A stretch of 20,790 nucleotides of DNA from Dehalococcoidia bacterium (GCA_023228765.1 JALOAM010000040.1:1-20790); one strand, 5' to 3'. Positions 6,440-13,296 are shown, counted from the stretch's first letter. Translations and numbers: made by a program. The notes: generated by a model not told the origin, from the sequence alone.

Positions 6440-7081
6440 ATGCCTCCGGTCCGCATCCTCCACCGCGCGGGGAACTTCCACGACCTCCTGCACCTGAGCA
6501 GTCACCCCTCCGTGGACGCGATCGAGGCGGACATCTGGGTGATGAACGGGAGGCTCTTCGCCCATCACGAGCGGCCGATCGGCCGGTTCCTCCTCGGGAA
6601 CCACGGGGTCGCCCGCGGGGTGGAGCGCGTACCGCTCGAGGTGATCCTGGAGGCCGTACAGGGGCAGTCGGAGTTCGTGATCGACCTACGGTCGTGGTTC
6701 GGCGACCCCGCACCAGACCTCGCGCGGACGCTGGCCCTCCAGCTGGACGACTTCTCGCACATCCACGTGACCTGCGAGTCATGGCGCATCGCGGACCGGC
6801 TACGCGAGTGGTTGCCGGGCCTGAACGTGGCCTACTCGATCCGCAGCGCGAGGCAGCTCCGGCGCTTCGTCCGCGACGTCGACGACGGCCGCATCGAGGC
6901 GACACCCGTGACGGTGCGCCAGAGCCTGCTCCGCACGCGCGAGGTCCTCGACGCCCTCCGCCAGCGCGCCGGGTACGTGGGCACGTGGACCGTGGACGAC
7001 GTGGACCGTGCGCTCGAACTCTCGTCGTGGAACGTGGATGCTGTGGTCAGCAACCGGCTCTCCGTGCTGAACGCGCTCTGA
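6440..7081 (+). CDS. Glycerophosphodiester phosphodiesterase-like protein
   Basis: The 213-residue protein follows the GDPD TIM-barrel pattern. ILHRAGN near the N-terminus supplies His8 and Arg9 (usually HRG), AIEADIWVMNGRLFAHHE supplies Glu29, Asp31 and His42/His43 (usually ExD then HD), FVIDLR forms a barrel strand, and the end reads WTVDDVDRALEL then DAVVSNRL, resembling the WTVN and D-G-(I/V)-x-T-D closing strand. These are the metal and catalytic positions of the family, but the motifs are divergent and the protein is shorter than the usual 240-300 residues. The activity could be hydrolysis of glycerophosphodiesters or of another phosphodiester. There is no signal peptide, so it acts in the cytoplasm. 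The next gene starts 8 bases after its stop. Confidence 0.7.
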   Translation: MPPVRILHRAGNFHDLLHLSSHPSVDAIEADIWVMNGRLFAHHERPIGRFLLGNHGVARGVERVPLEVILEAVQGQSEFVIDLRSWFGDPAPDLARTLALQLDDFSHIHVTCESWRIADRLREWLPGLNVAYSIRSARQLRRFVRDVDDGRIEATPVTVRQSLLRTREVLDALRQRAGYVGTWTVDDVDRALELSSWNVDAVVSNRLSVLNAL

Positions 7082-7089
7082 GGACCCAA

Positions 7090-8331
7090 GTGACCGACAA
7101 CCCCCACAACTTCGCGGAGGCCGACGACTTCGCCCTGGCCGACGAGTTCGCGCTCGCCGCGGAGAGCACGCCCCTGCTCCCGGTGATCCTCGACGCGATC
7201 GCACGGGAGGGCGGGCGCATCACCTTCGCGGAGTTCATGGGCCTCGCGCTGGGGCACCCGGAGCATGGGTACTACAGCCGGAAGGACCTCCGCTGGGGCA
7301 AGGACGGCGACTACGAGACCAGCCCGGAGGTCCACCCGATCTTCGGGTACCTCTGGGCGCGCCAGATCCTCGAGTGCTGGGAACGCCTCGGACGGCCGGA
7401 GGAGTTCGCGCTCGTGGAGCCCGGCGCCGGCTCCGGGGCGTTCATGGCCGCCATCCTCACGTGGCTCCGCGCCCGCGCCCCGGAGTGCTTCGAGGCAGCC
7501 CGCCCCACCGTCCTCGACGGCCACCCGCACCGCCTGGACCAGCAGCGCGCCACCCTCGCCGCCCGCGGCTTTGCGCCCCCGGCGTACGAGGTGGAGCACG
7601 CCCTGACCGAGGACTGGCTCGCCCGCCCCGGGCGGGTGACGGGCATCGTCATCTCCAACGAGTTCTTTGACGCCCTCCCCATCCACCTCATGGAGCGCGA
7701 GGGCGACGACCCCCGCGAGCTTTACGTCACGAGCGAGGGAGGCCGTCTCGCCCTCGAAGCCGGTGAGACGAGCACGGCGGCGATCGCGGCGTACTTCGAC
7801 GCCCTCGGCCTCCGCCCCGGCGAGGGCGCGACTGCCGAGGTCGGCCTCGCCGCCCGCGACGCGATGCAACGCTTCGCCGCCCGCGTCGAGCGCGGCTACA
7901 TCCTCACGACCGACTACGGCTACGAGGCGCGCGAGCTCTACGCCTCGTGGCGGACGCAGGGCACGCTGATGGCGTTCCGCGGCCACAGCCCACAGCCGGA
8001 TCCCCTCGGCCAGCCCGGCCGCACCGACCTCACCTACCACGTCGACTTCACCACCCTCGCCACCGCCGCCGCGCAGGAGGGCTTCGAGTCCGCACCCCTC
8101 ACCACGCAGGCCGAGGCACTCTCCGTCCTCGGCCTCGCGGACGCCCTCCGCGCGGCGGGCGAGCGCGCCCACGAGGACGTCCATCGCTACGCCGCCGAGC
8201 GCCGCGCCGCCGAGACGCTGACGGACATGAGCGGACTCGGCCGCATTGCGGTGCTGGCGATGGCGAAGGGTGCCCCCCTCGACGGGTTGAGGTGCCTCCA
8301 GCCGATCGAGTCGCTGATGCGCCGCGCGTAG
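7090..8331 (+). CDS. SAM-dependent methyltransferase, MidA/NDUFAF7 family
   Basis: The 413-residue protein matches the family of mitochondrial NDUFAF7 (MidA), which methylates an arginine of a complex I subunit in eukaryotes; bacterial substrates are unknown. Visible motifs are the GHPEHGYYSRKD segment typical of the family's N-terminus, VEPGAGSG (109-116) as the SAM-binding glycine loop, SNEFFDALP (189-197), TTDYGYEARELY in the central region, and TDLTYHVDFTTL followed by a Gln (TTQAEAL) near the C-terminus. GTG 7090 is chosen because GAGGA lies 5 bases upstream, overlapping the stop of the preceding gene, so the two form an operon. About 35 acidic, Ala-rich residues precede the family region. 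A bidirectional terminator follows. Confidence 0.88.
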   Translation: MTDNPHNFAEADDFALADEFALAAESTPLLPVILDAIAREGGRITFAEFMGLALGHPEHGYYSRKDLRWGKDGDYETSPEVHPIFGYLWARQILECWERLGRPEEFALVEPGAGSGAFMAAILTWLRARAPECFEAARPTVLDGHPHRLDQQRATLAARGFAPPAYEVEHALTEDWLARPGRVTGIVISNEFFDALPIHLMEREGDDPRELYVTSEGGRLALEAGETSTAAIAAYFDALGLRPGEGATAEVGLAARDAMQRFAARVERGYILTTDYGYEARELYASWRTQGTLMAFRGHSPQPDPLGQPGRTDLTYHVDFTTLATAAAQEGFESAPLTTQAEALSVLGLADALRAAGERAHEDVHRYAAERRAAETLTDMSGLGRIAVLAMAKGAPLDGLRCLQPIESLMRRA

Positions 8332-8359
8332 CTCCGAGGAACGCACGCACGCAGCAAAC

Positions 8360-8388
8360 AGAGGCGCCGGGCATTGCCCGGCGCTTCT
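8360..8388. terminator. Bidirectional intrinsic terminator between the methyltransferase gene and rplS
   Basis: A 9-bp GC stem, GCGCCGGGC (8364-8372) with GCCCGGCGC (8376-8384) around ATT, extends outward through AGAG/TTCT to 13 bp with one G-U pair. The plus-strand tail is CGTCTG; the minus-strand tail is GTTTGCTG. It sits in the 80-base gap between two convergent genes. Confidence 0.75.
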
Positions 8389-8411
8389 CGTCTGACCTCA
8401 AACGGCGAGGG

Positions 8412-8774
8412 CTACGCCTTTGGTGTACGGCGCGCTTCCTTGACCCGCGCGGCACGACCGGTGCGCCCGCGGAGGTAGTAGAGCCTCGAACGGCGGACCC
8501 GGCCACGGCGGGTGACGGTGATGGAATCCAGCCGAGGGCTGTTGAACGGGAACGTCCGCTCCACGCCGACGCCGGAGGCGATGCGGCGAACCGTGAAGTT
8601 CCCGGCGGGGCCATTCTTCACGCGGATGACCACGCCCTCGAAGGGCTGCAGCCGCTCGCGGTTCCCCTCGACCACGCGAGCCATGACGCGGACGGTGTCG
8701 CCGGCGCCAAACTCGGGCAGGTCGCTCATGCCCTCCGGGCGGGGCTGTGCGAGTTCACGCAGGTCTACGGTCAT
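8412..8774 (-). CDS. rplS: 50S ribosomal protein L19
   Basis: A 120-residue ribosomal protein at the 30S-50S interface. Diagnostic segments are EFGAGDTVRVMARVVEGNRERLQPFEGVVI, here seen as GDTVRV (25-30), VVEGNRERLQPFEGVVI (34-50), FTVRRIASGVGVERTFPFNSP (60-80, core GVGVERTFP), and RRGRVRRSRLYYLRGRTGRAARVKE (89-113, core RRSRLYYLR). Length is normal. Two ATG codons lie close together at 8780 and 8774; GGGGGA sits 1 base from the first but 7 bases from the second, so 8774 is preferred. It follows trmD as in many bacteria, with a 107-base gap that contains a leader hairpin next to the ribosome binding site. Confidence 0.95.
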   Translation of the reverse strand: MTVDLRELAQPRPEGMSDLPEFGAGDTVRVMARVVEGNRERLQPFEGVVIRVKNGPAGNFTVRRIASGVGVERTFPFNSPRLDSITVTRRGRVRRSRLYYLRGRTGRAARVKEARRTPKA

Positions 8775-8790
8775 GGTCATGTCCCCCGTG

Positions 8791-8821
8791 GGTTGGATGC
8801 GAAAGGTGCTGCGCTCCAACC
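8791..8821 (-). promoter_or_regulatory. Hairpin in the rplS mRNA leader
   Basis: On the minus strand GGTTGGA (8821-8815) pairs with TCCAACC (8797-8791), and an inner GCG/CGC adds three pairs across one bulged base, giving 10 bp and a 10-nt loop. The stem ends 3 bases before the GGGGGA ribosome binding site. A leader structure controlling L19 synthesis is possible; the sequence does not let me match it to a described L19 leader family. Confidence 0.45.
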
Positions 8822-8881
8822 ACTCAGGCGGGCGCGCGAAGGGAAAGTGTATGCAACGGCCCGCCGTAGCGTCGAGAGGCC

Positions 8882-10093
8882 TCACAGCCCCGCCATCTGC
8901 CCCCGCAGTGCAGGCACGATCCGCGTGGGGCGCACATCGAGCGCATCGAGGTCCGCGGAGGCGACCCAGCGGAACTCGAGGGCGAACTCGTCGGGGGTGC
9001 CGGCGAGCTCGGCGCCGCGGAAGGTGTCGCGGCGGGTGAATCGCTCGGGGACCGTGGCGGCGACGTAGACGCCGATCTCGTGGTGGAGGAGGACTTCGCC
9101 GCGGCCGGGGCCGTCGATGGCGGAGCGCCACTCTGCGAACGCCTCATCCACCCAGAGGACCTCGCCCGGCTCCGCCTTCATGCCGGCCTCCTCGCGCAGC
9201 TCACGACGGACGGCGTCCTCGACGCGTTCGCCGACGCGGAGGCGGCCCCCCGGAAGCGACCAGATCGAGTCGCCAGCGGTGCGGTGGAGAAGCACACGAC
9301 CCTCGTGGATCGCGACGGCGGCGACGCGGACCTGGAAGATCGTGTCGCCGACGCGGCGCTGCGCGAAGCCGGGGTCGCCCTCCAGCGCGGCGCGCTCCTG
9401 CGGGGTGAGGTCGGCGATGGGCAGGAGGTCCGGGCGGCGCGCCGACGTGCGCTCGATGCGCTGGACGCGGCGCCAGGCCTCGATCGCGGCGTGGTTGCCG
9501 GAGAGCAGGACCTCGGGGACGGACAGGCCGCGGTACTCCGCGGGGCGCGTGTACTGCGGGTACTCCAGCAGGCCGTGGTCGAACGACTCCTCCTCCAGCG
9601 ATCCCTCGGAGCCGAGGACGCCGGGCACCTGCCGGGCGACGGCATCAAGGAGCAGCATCGCCGGGAGCTCGCCGCCCGAGACGACGAAGTCGCCGATGGA
9701 GACCTCGAGATCGACGGCGTGCTCCAGCACGCGCTCGTCGATGCCCTCGTAGCGCCCGCAGATCAGCAGGAGGCGCTCGTGCCCGGCGAGATCGGTGACG
9801 AGCGCACGATCGAGGCGGCGGCCCTGCGGGGTGAGGAAGACGCGGTACGGGGGGACGGCGTCCTGCGCAGTGATCGCCTCGATCGCCTCGAACAGGGGCT
9901 CAGGCTTCATCACCATCCCGGCGCCGCCCCCGAAAGGGTAGTCGTCCACGGTGCGGTGGCGGTCGTGCGCCCAGTCGCGCAGGTCGTGGAGGTGGACCGA
10001 GATGTGCCCGGCCTCCCGCGCACGCCCGAGGATCGACTCCGAGAGCGGGCCCTCGAACATGCCGGGGAAGATCGTGAGGATGTCGAAGCGCAT
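8882..10093 (-). CDS. trmD: TrmD tRNA (m1G37) methyltransferase fused to a C-terminal Nudix hydrolase
   Basis: A single 403-residue frame. Residues 1 to about 240 are TrmD, which uses SAM to methylate G37 of tRNAs reading codons with a 3' G-containing neighbour and so prevents frameshifting. Visible are FPGMFEGPLSESILGRA, FGGGAGMVMKPEPL (54-67), LTPQGRRLDRALV, ICGRYEGIDERV (111-122), the knotted IGDFVVSGGELPAML (133-147), and GLLEYPQYTRP (174-184). At the catalytic Asp position of E. coli TrmD (EDSF) this protein has Glu169 (EESF). Residues 250-400 form a Nudix domain with an intact box, GGRLRVGERVEDAVRRELREEAGM at 282-305 (G-x5-E-x7-RE-x2-EE-x-G). No ribosome binding site is seen; TAACCT lies 6 bases before ATG 10093. 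The usual partners rimM and rpsP are absent upstream; mog precedes it. Confidence 0.9.
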   Translation of the reverse strand: MRFDILTIFPGMFEGPLSESILGRAREAGHISVHLHDLRDWAHDRHRTVDDYPFGGGAGMVMKPEPLFEAIEAITAQDAVPPYRVFLTPQGRRLDRALVTDLAGHERLLLICGRYEGIDERVLEHAVDLEVSIGDFVVSGGELPAMLLLDAVARQVPGVLGSEGSLEEESFDHGLLEYPQYTRPAEYRGLSVPEVLLSGNHAAIEAWRRVQRIERTSARRPDLLPIADLTPQERAALEGDPGFAQRRVGDTIFQVRVAAVAIHEGRVLLHRTAGDSIWSLPGGRLRVGERVEDAVRRELREEAGMKAEPGEVLWVDEAFAEWRSAIDGPGRGEVLLHHEIGVYVAATVPERFTRRDTFRGAELAGTPDEFALEFRWVASADLDALDVRPTRIVPALRGQMAGL

Positions 10094-10099
10094 CGCGCG

Positions 10100-10105
10100 A
10101 GGTTA
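10100..10105 (-). promoter_or_regulatory. Candidate -10 element for a leaderless trmD transcript
   Basis: On the minus strand TAACCT (10105 down to 10100) ends 6 bases before ATG 10093, in the 37-base gap after mog. No ribosome binding site precedes the start. No clear -35 element is visible, so read-through from mog is the alternative. Confidence 0.4.
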
Positions 10106-10130
10106 GCGCCCCGGAAGCGCAGGGTGAGGC

Positions 10131-10661
10131 TCAGCGCGGCTCGTTGTCGTCGCGCTTCTGGATCTCGTCGTGCGTCGCAGCCACCTCAGGCGTCTCGCCA
10201 CGGACCTGGTCGCAGGCGTGATGCAGCACCGGGAGGATGACCTCCAGGTTCTCGCGCACGGCTGTCTCGCTCCCCGGCAGGTTCACGATCAGCGTCCGGT
10301 TACGGACGCCGGCGATGCCGCGCGAAAGCATCGAGGTGGGCAGACGCTGCGCGAACGCGGCGCGCATCGCCTCCGGGATGCCGGGGACCTCGTACTGGAC
10401 GACCAGCCGCGTGGCCTCCGGGGTGCGGTCGCGCTCGGTGAGGCCCGTCCCGCCCGAGGTCACTACGAGGGCGATGTCGCACGCGGCCCAGTCCTCCAGC
10501 CGCTCCACGATCTTCACCTGGTCATCCGGCACCAGCGCGCGTTCCACCACCTCGAACCCCGCGTTTGCCAGCACCTGCGCGGCGGCGGGGCCGGCGGTGT
10601 CCTCGCGCTGCCCGGAGGCGCCGAGGTCGGAGACGGTGAGGATGGCGGCGGTGTGCGGCAT
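10131..10661 (-). CDS. mog: MogA/MoaB-family molybdenum cofactor biosynthesis protein
   Basis: The 176-residue protein of the MoCF-binding fold is most likely a molybdopterin adenylyltransferase, which activates molybdopterin with ATP before molybdenum insertion. Motifs: ILTVSDLGASGQREDTAGP at the N-terminus, VVTSGGTGLTERDRTPEAT (66-84, containing TSGGTG 68-73 and the catalytic Asp region), and NLPGSETAVRENL (127-139) with ILPVLHHA after it. Length suits MoaB or short MogA, and the sequence alone does not separate the two. ATG 10661 has GGGAG about 5 bases upstream. No other molybdenum cofactor genes are in the window; it sits upstream of trmD on the same strand. Confidence 0.85.
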   Translation of the reverse strand: MPHTAAILTVSDLGASGQREDTAGPAAAQVLANAGFEVVERALVPDDQVKIVERLEDWAACDIALVVTSGGTGLTERDRTPEATRLVVQYEVPGIPEAMRAAFAQRLPTSMLSRGIAGVRNRTLIVNLPGSETAVRENLEVILPVLHHACDQVRGETPEVAATHDEIQKRDDNEPR

Positions 10662-10797
10662 AGGGACTCCCTGGGCTGGAGCGGATACCCCTACGCCCGT
10701 GAGGTAATGAGGCCGACTCTCTCGGAGAGCGATCCTAACAAGGCGTCGCTGATAACCTCGGCGCGCATCCAGCCCCGCTTACTCCTCGAGGTCTTCC

Positions 10798-11589
10798 GTG
10801 AAGCGACGTCTCACCCTGGCGCTCATCGCGCCCGCCATCCTCCTGCTCTCCGCCTGTTTCGGCGTCGAGACCACCTACGAGGTGAACGCGGACGGCTCGG
10901 GATCCCAGACCACGCGGATCGCGATCCCCGCGGAACTGGCCACCTCGTTCGGCGAGGAGATGCCCTCCATCGAGGAGATGGAGCAAGAACCGGAGATGGC
11001 CCAGCTTCGCGAAGCCCTGGGCGATGACGGGGAGATCGAGTTCTTCTCCAGCGAGGAGGAGGGGGTCGGGTTCGTCTTCACCGTCCACGTGGACGCCTCG
11101 GACGACTTCGGCGCCGCCGTCGCCGCGAAGGGCGAGGCCCTGCGCGCGGCGATGCCGGACGACGACGACATGGGATCGATGATCGAGATGGCCGGCCAGA
11201 CACCCACCCTGCGCCGCGACGGCGACACCTGGGTGTTCGAGCAGACGGGCGTTGCCATCGATCCGGCCGCCCTCTCCGAACTCTCCGGAGAGGACGGGGA
11301 CATGGCCGGCATGGCCGCCATGTTCCTCCAACAGACCACCATCACCACCCGCCTCAACCTTCCGGGCGAGGTCGTCGAGCACAACGCCGACGAGGTCGAG
11401 GAAGACGGGACGCTGGTCTGGACTCAGACCGGCTCGGACGCGCCTCGGACATTGACCGCCCGCTCTGAGGTCGGCGGAGAAGGTCTGTCCACCCTCATGA
11501 TGGCCGGGCTGCTCATCGGCGCCATCGCCGTCGTGCTCGCCATCGGCGGCTTCATCCTCTTCGGCCGGAAGCGGCGCGCTGCCGCCTAG
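10798..11589 (+). CDS. Lipoprotein with C-terminal transmembrane helix, LppM/DUF3153-like
   Basis: The 263-residue protein begins with a type II signal peptide, MKRRLTLALIAPAILLLSAC, making Cys20 the lipidation site. The mature domain starts with GVETTYEVNADGSGSQTTRI and ends with TRLNLPGEVVEHNADEVEEDGTLVW (core LPGEVVEHNA, 188-197), a beta-rich arrangement resembling the LppM/DUF3153 family known from actinobacteria. The middle is acidic, with many Glu/Met residues and a DDDD run at 121-124. A hydrophobic helix at about 232-255 followed by GRKRRAAA forms a second membrane anchor with a basic cytoplasmic end. GTG 10798 has GAGGT 5 bases upstream. A UUCG-loop terminator follows, separating it from the dcw cluster. 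The function is unknown; a cell-envelope role is an inference from the architecture. Confidence 0.75.
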   Translation: MKRRLTLALIAPAILLLSACFGVETTYEVNADGSGSQTTRIAIPAELATSFGEEMPSIEEMEQEPEMAQLREALGDDGEIEFFSSEEEGVGFVFTVHVDASDDFGAAVAAKGEALRAAMPDDDDMGSMIEMAGQTPTLRRDGDTWVFEQTGVAIDPAALSELSGEDGDMAGMAAMFLQQTTITTRLNLPGEVVEHNADEVEEDGTLVWTQTGSDAPRTLTARSEVGGEGLSTLMMAGLLIGAIAVVLAIGGFILFGRKRRAAA

Positions 11590-11632
11590 GGCCCGTGCGG
11601 CCCATGTAGTCCTCGAGCCTTGCTCTCACACC

Positions 11633-11658
11633 AGGACGCGCCCTTCGGGGCGCGTCCT
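11633..11658 (+). terminator. Intrinsic terminator with UUCG tetraloop
   Basis: AGGACGCGCCC (11633-11643) pairs perfectly with GGGCGCGTCCT (11648-11658) around TTCG closed by C-G, the very stable UUCG tetraloop. The tail GCGTTTGTG is weakly T-rich. It isolates the lipoprotein gene from the dcw promoter about 80 bases downstream. A second small hairpin (CCCCC/GGGGG, 11677-11689) follows. Confidence 0.8.
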
Positions 11659-11738
11659 GCGTTTGTGCGCTCCGGACCCCCCGAGGGGGCGCGGCAGCCC
11701 TCGACGTGGTCGTCACGGAAAAGCGATTGGGTGCGCTA

Positions 11739-11768
11739 TTGCATGCCTGGGGCGCTGGGTGGTACGTT
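11739..11768 (+). promoter_or_regulatory. Promoter of the dcw cluster (mraZ promoter)
   Basis: TTGCAT (11739-11744) and TACGTT (11763-11768) are separated by 18 bases. It stands between the upstream terminator and mraZ, with the MraZ-type repeats beginning 1 base after the -10 element. Transcription would start near 11775. Confidence 0.55.
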
Positions 11769-11769
11769 G

Positions 11770-11794
11770 CGGGTCGTTGTGGGGGGAAATGGGG
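11770..11794 (+). promoter_or_regulatory. Candidate MraZ operator: three direct repeats with 10-base period
   Basis: CGGGT (11770-11774), TGGGG (11780-11784) and TGGGG (11790-11794) repeat every 10 bases, each separated by 5 bases. E. coli MraZ is known to bind TGGGN direct repeats with 5-base spacers in its own promoter region; the last two copies fit exactly and the first has C for T. The repeats cover the predicted transcription start, a position suited to repression. A GGGGG-AGAAA-CCCCC hairpin (11791-11805) overlaps the last copy. Confidence 0.6.
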
Positions 11795-11839
11795 GAGAAA
11801 CCCCCGCCCACGACACATCAGTGATCGAAGGTGGCGGGT

Positions 11840-12259
11840 GTGTTCTTCTTCGGCACCTTCGAGCACGCCATCGACGAGCGCGGCCGTGTAGCTATCCCCG
11901 CCCGCTACCGGCGCGCGTTCGTCGATGGAGGCGTCCTCCGGGTCGGACCCGAGGGCGCGGTCGAGATGTATACGAACGGCACGTTCGAGGCCGAGGTCCA
12001 GCGCCGGCTGGGCGCCGAGGACGGTAACCGCAGCCCGGAAGCCCGCCGCACACGCCGCGCCTTCCTCCCCGAGGCCTACGCCGTCGACCTGGACAAGCAG
12101 GGCCGCATCCTGGTCCCGCCCCAGATCCGAGACCGCTCAAACCTCGGTGGAAAAGTATTGATCATCGGCTGTGGCGATTACCTCGAATTGTGGCATCCTG
12201 ATGACTGGGCGGGGGAGCAAGCGGCACTCGAGAGAGCTGCCGCCGAGGATGGTGCATGA
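11840..12259 (+). CDS. mraZ: Transcriptional regulator MraZ
   Basis: The 139-residue DNA-binding protein has two AbrB-like swapped-hairpin halves, each marked by the family motif: DERGRVAIPARYR (12-24) and DKQGRILVPPQIRD (85-98). MraZ forms rings that bind direct repeats and regulates its own dcw operon. GTG 11840 is preferred (protein begins MFFFGTFEHAID, matching the MF start of other MraZ proteins) because GAAGGTGG lies 5 bases upstream; a GTG at 11831 would lie inside that ribosome binding site. Its C-terminus overlaps rsmH by ATGA. The candidate operator at 11770-11794 suggests autoregulation. Confidence 0.93.
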   Translation: MFFFGTFEHAIDERGRVAIPARYRRAFVDGGVLRVGPEGAVEMYTNGTFEAEVQRRLGAEDGNRSPEARRTRRAFLPEAYAVDLDKQGRILVPPQIRDRSNLGGKVLIIGCGDYLELWHPDDWAGEQAALERAAAEDGA

Positions 12260-13296
12260 CACCAGCCACCCCCTTGCCGCCCCGACATCCCGAGTGGTCT
12301 GCGGCCACTGAGGGCGGCGACTCAGGTCGCCCTCACGGGTATGCACCACGCCACGAGCCGGTGATGCTGCGCGAGGCCCTCGAGGGCCTCGCGGTGGCTT
12401 CCGGCGGGCGTTATGTCGATGCGACCGCCGGGCTCGGCGGCCACTCCGCCGCGATCCTCGAAGCCGCGACGTCCGAGGGCGCTCCCGGGCGACTCCTCGC
12501 CATCGACCGCGACCCGAACGCCATCCTCGTCGCCTCCGAGCGCCTGAGCGCCTACGGCGACGCCGTCGTCATCGCGCGCGGCGCGTTCGGCGACCTCGCG
12601 GAGATCGCCGAGGAGCACGGCTTCACGGAGGTGGACGGCGTCCTGTTCGACGTCGGCGTCTCCTCCCTGCAGCTGGAGCAGCCCGGGCGCGGGTTCTCCT
12701 TCCAGCGCGACGAACCGCTCGACATGCGCATGGATCCCGACGCCGAGACCTCCGCCGCCGACCTCGTGAACCGCACCGACGAGGCGTCGCTCGCCTCGAT
12801 CATCTACGAATACGGCGAGGAGCGGCGCAGCCGCCGGATCGCCCGCGCGATCGTGGAGCGCCGCCCGATCCGCACGACGAAGGAGCTTGTCGCCGCCATC
12901 GAGGCGGCGGTGGGGCGTGGCCGGGCGCGCGACATCCACCCCGCCACGCTGACCTTCCAGGCTCTGCGGATCGCGGTGAACGAGGAGCTCCAGCAGCTCG
13001 ATGTCGCCCTCGACGCGGCGCGTCAGCTCCTGAAGGCGCCCGGAGGGCGGCTGGTCGTGATCTCCTTCCACTCGCTGGAGGACCGGCGCGTGAAGGAGTT
13101 CTTCCGCCTGCATGCGAAGGACTGCATCTGCCCGCCGCAGCAGCCCGTCTGCACCTGTGACCACCGCGCGACGCTGCGCGAGGTCACCCGACGGCCGCTG
13201 CGTCCCACCCTCGACGAAGTGAACGCGAACCCGCGCGCCCGCTCCGCCCGCCTCCGCGTGGCGGAGCGCCTCGCACCGGTCGGGGAGGCCGCCTGA
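12256..13296 (+). CDS. rsmH: 16S rRNA (cytosine1402-N4)-methyltransferase RsmH
   Basis: The 346-residue SAM-dependent enzyme (formerly MraW) methylates N4 of C1402 in the ribosomal P site. Motifs: HEPVMLREAL (33-42), DATAGLGGHS (55-64, SAM loop), AIDRDPNA (82-89), FDVGVSSLQLEQPGRGFSF (131-149), PLDMRMD (154-160), FQALRIAVNEEL, VVISFHSLEDRRVKEFF, and CICPPQQPVCTCDHRA with four cysteines of the kind found in many RsmH proteins. A hydrophilic N-terminal extension of about 30 residues precedes the conserved start. ATG 12256 overlaps the mraZ stop by 4 bases; the next gene begins in the overlapping TGATG. Confidence 0.95.
   Translation: MTPATPLPPRHPEWSAATEGGDSGRPHGYAPRHEPVMLREALEGLAVASGGRYVDATAGLGGHSAAILEAATSEGAPGRLLAIDRDPNAILVASERLSAYGDAVVIARGAFGDLAEIAEEHGFTEVDGVLFDVGVSSLQLEQPGRGFSFQRDEPLDMRMDPDAETSAADLVNRTDEASLASIIYEYGEERRSRRIARAIVERRPIRTTKELVAAIEAAVGRGRARDIHPATLTFQALRIAVNEELQQLDVALDAARQLLKAPGGRLVVISFHSLEDRRVKEFFRLHAKDCICPPQQPVCTCDHRATLREVTRRPLRPTLDEVNANPRARSARLRVAERLAPVGEAA

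Noticed and set aside
6832..8346. 504-codon minus-strand frame opposite the methyltransferase gene
   Set aside because: The plus strand encodes clear methyltransferase motifs; the antisense product is Gly/Glu/Val-rich without motifs.
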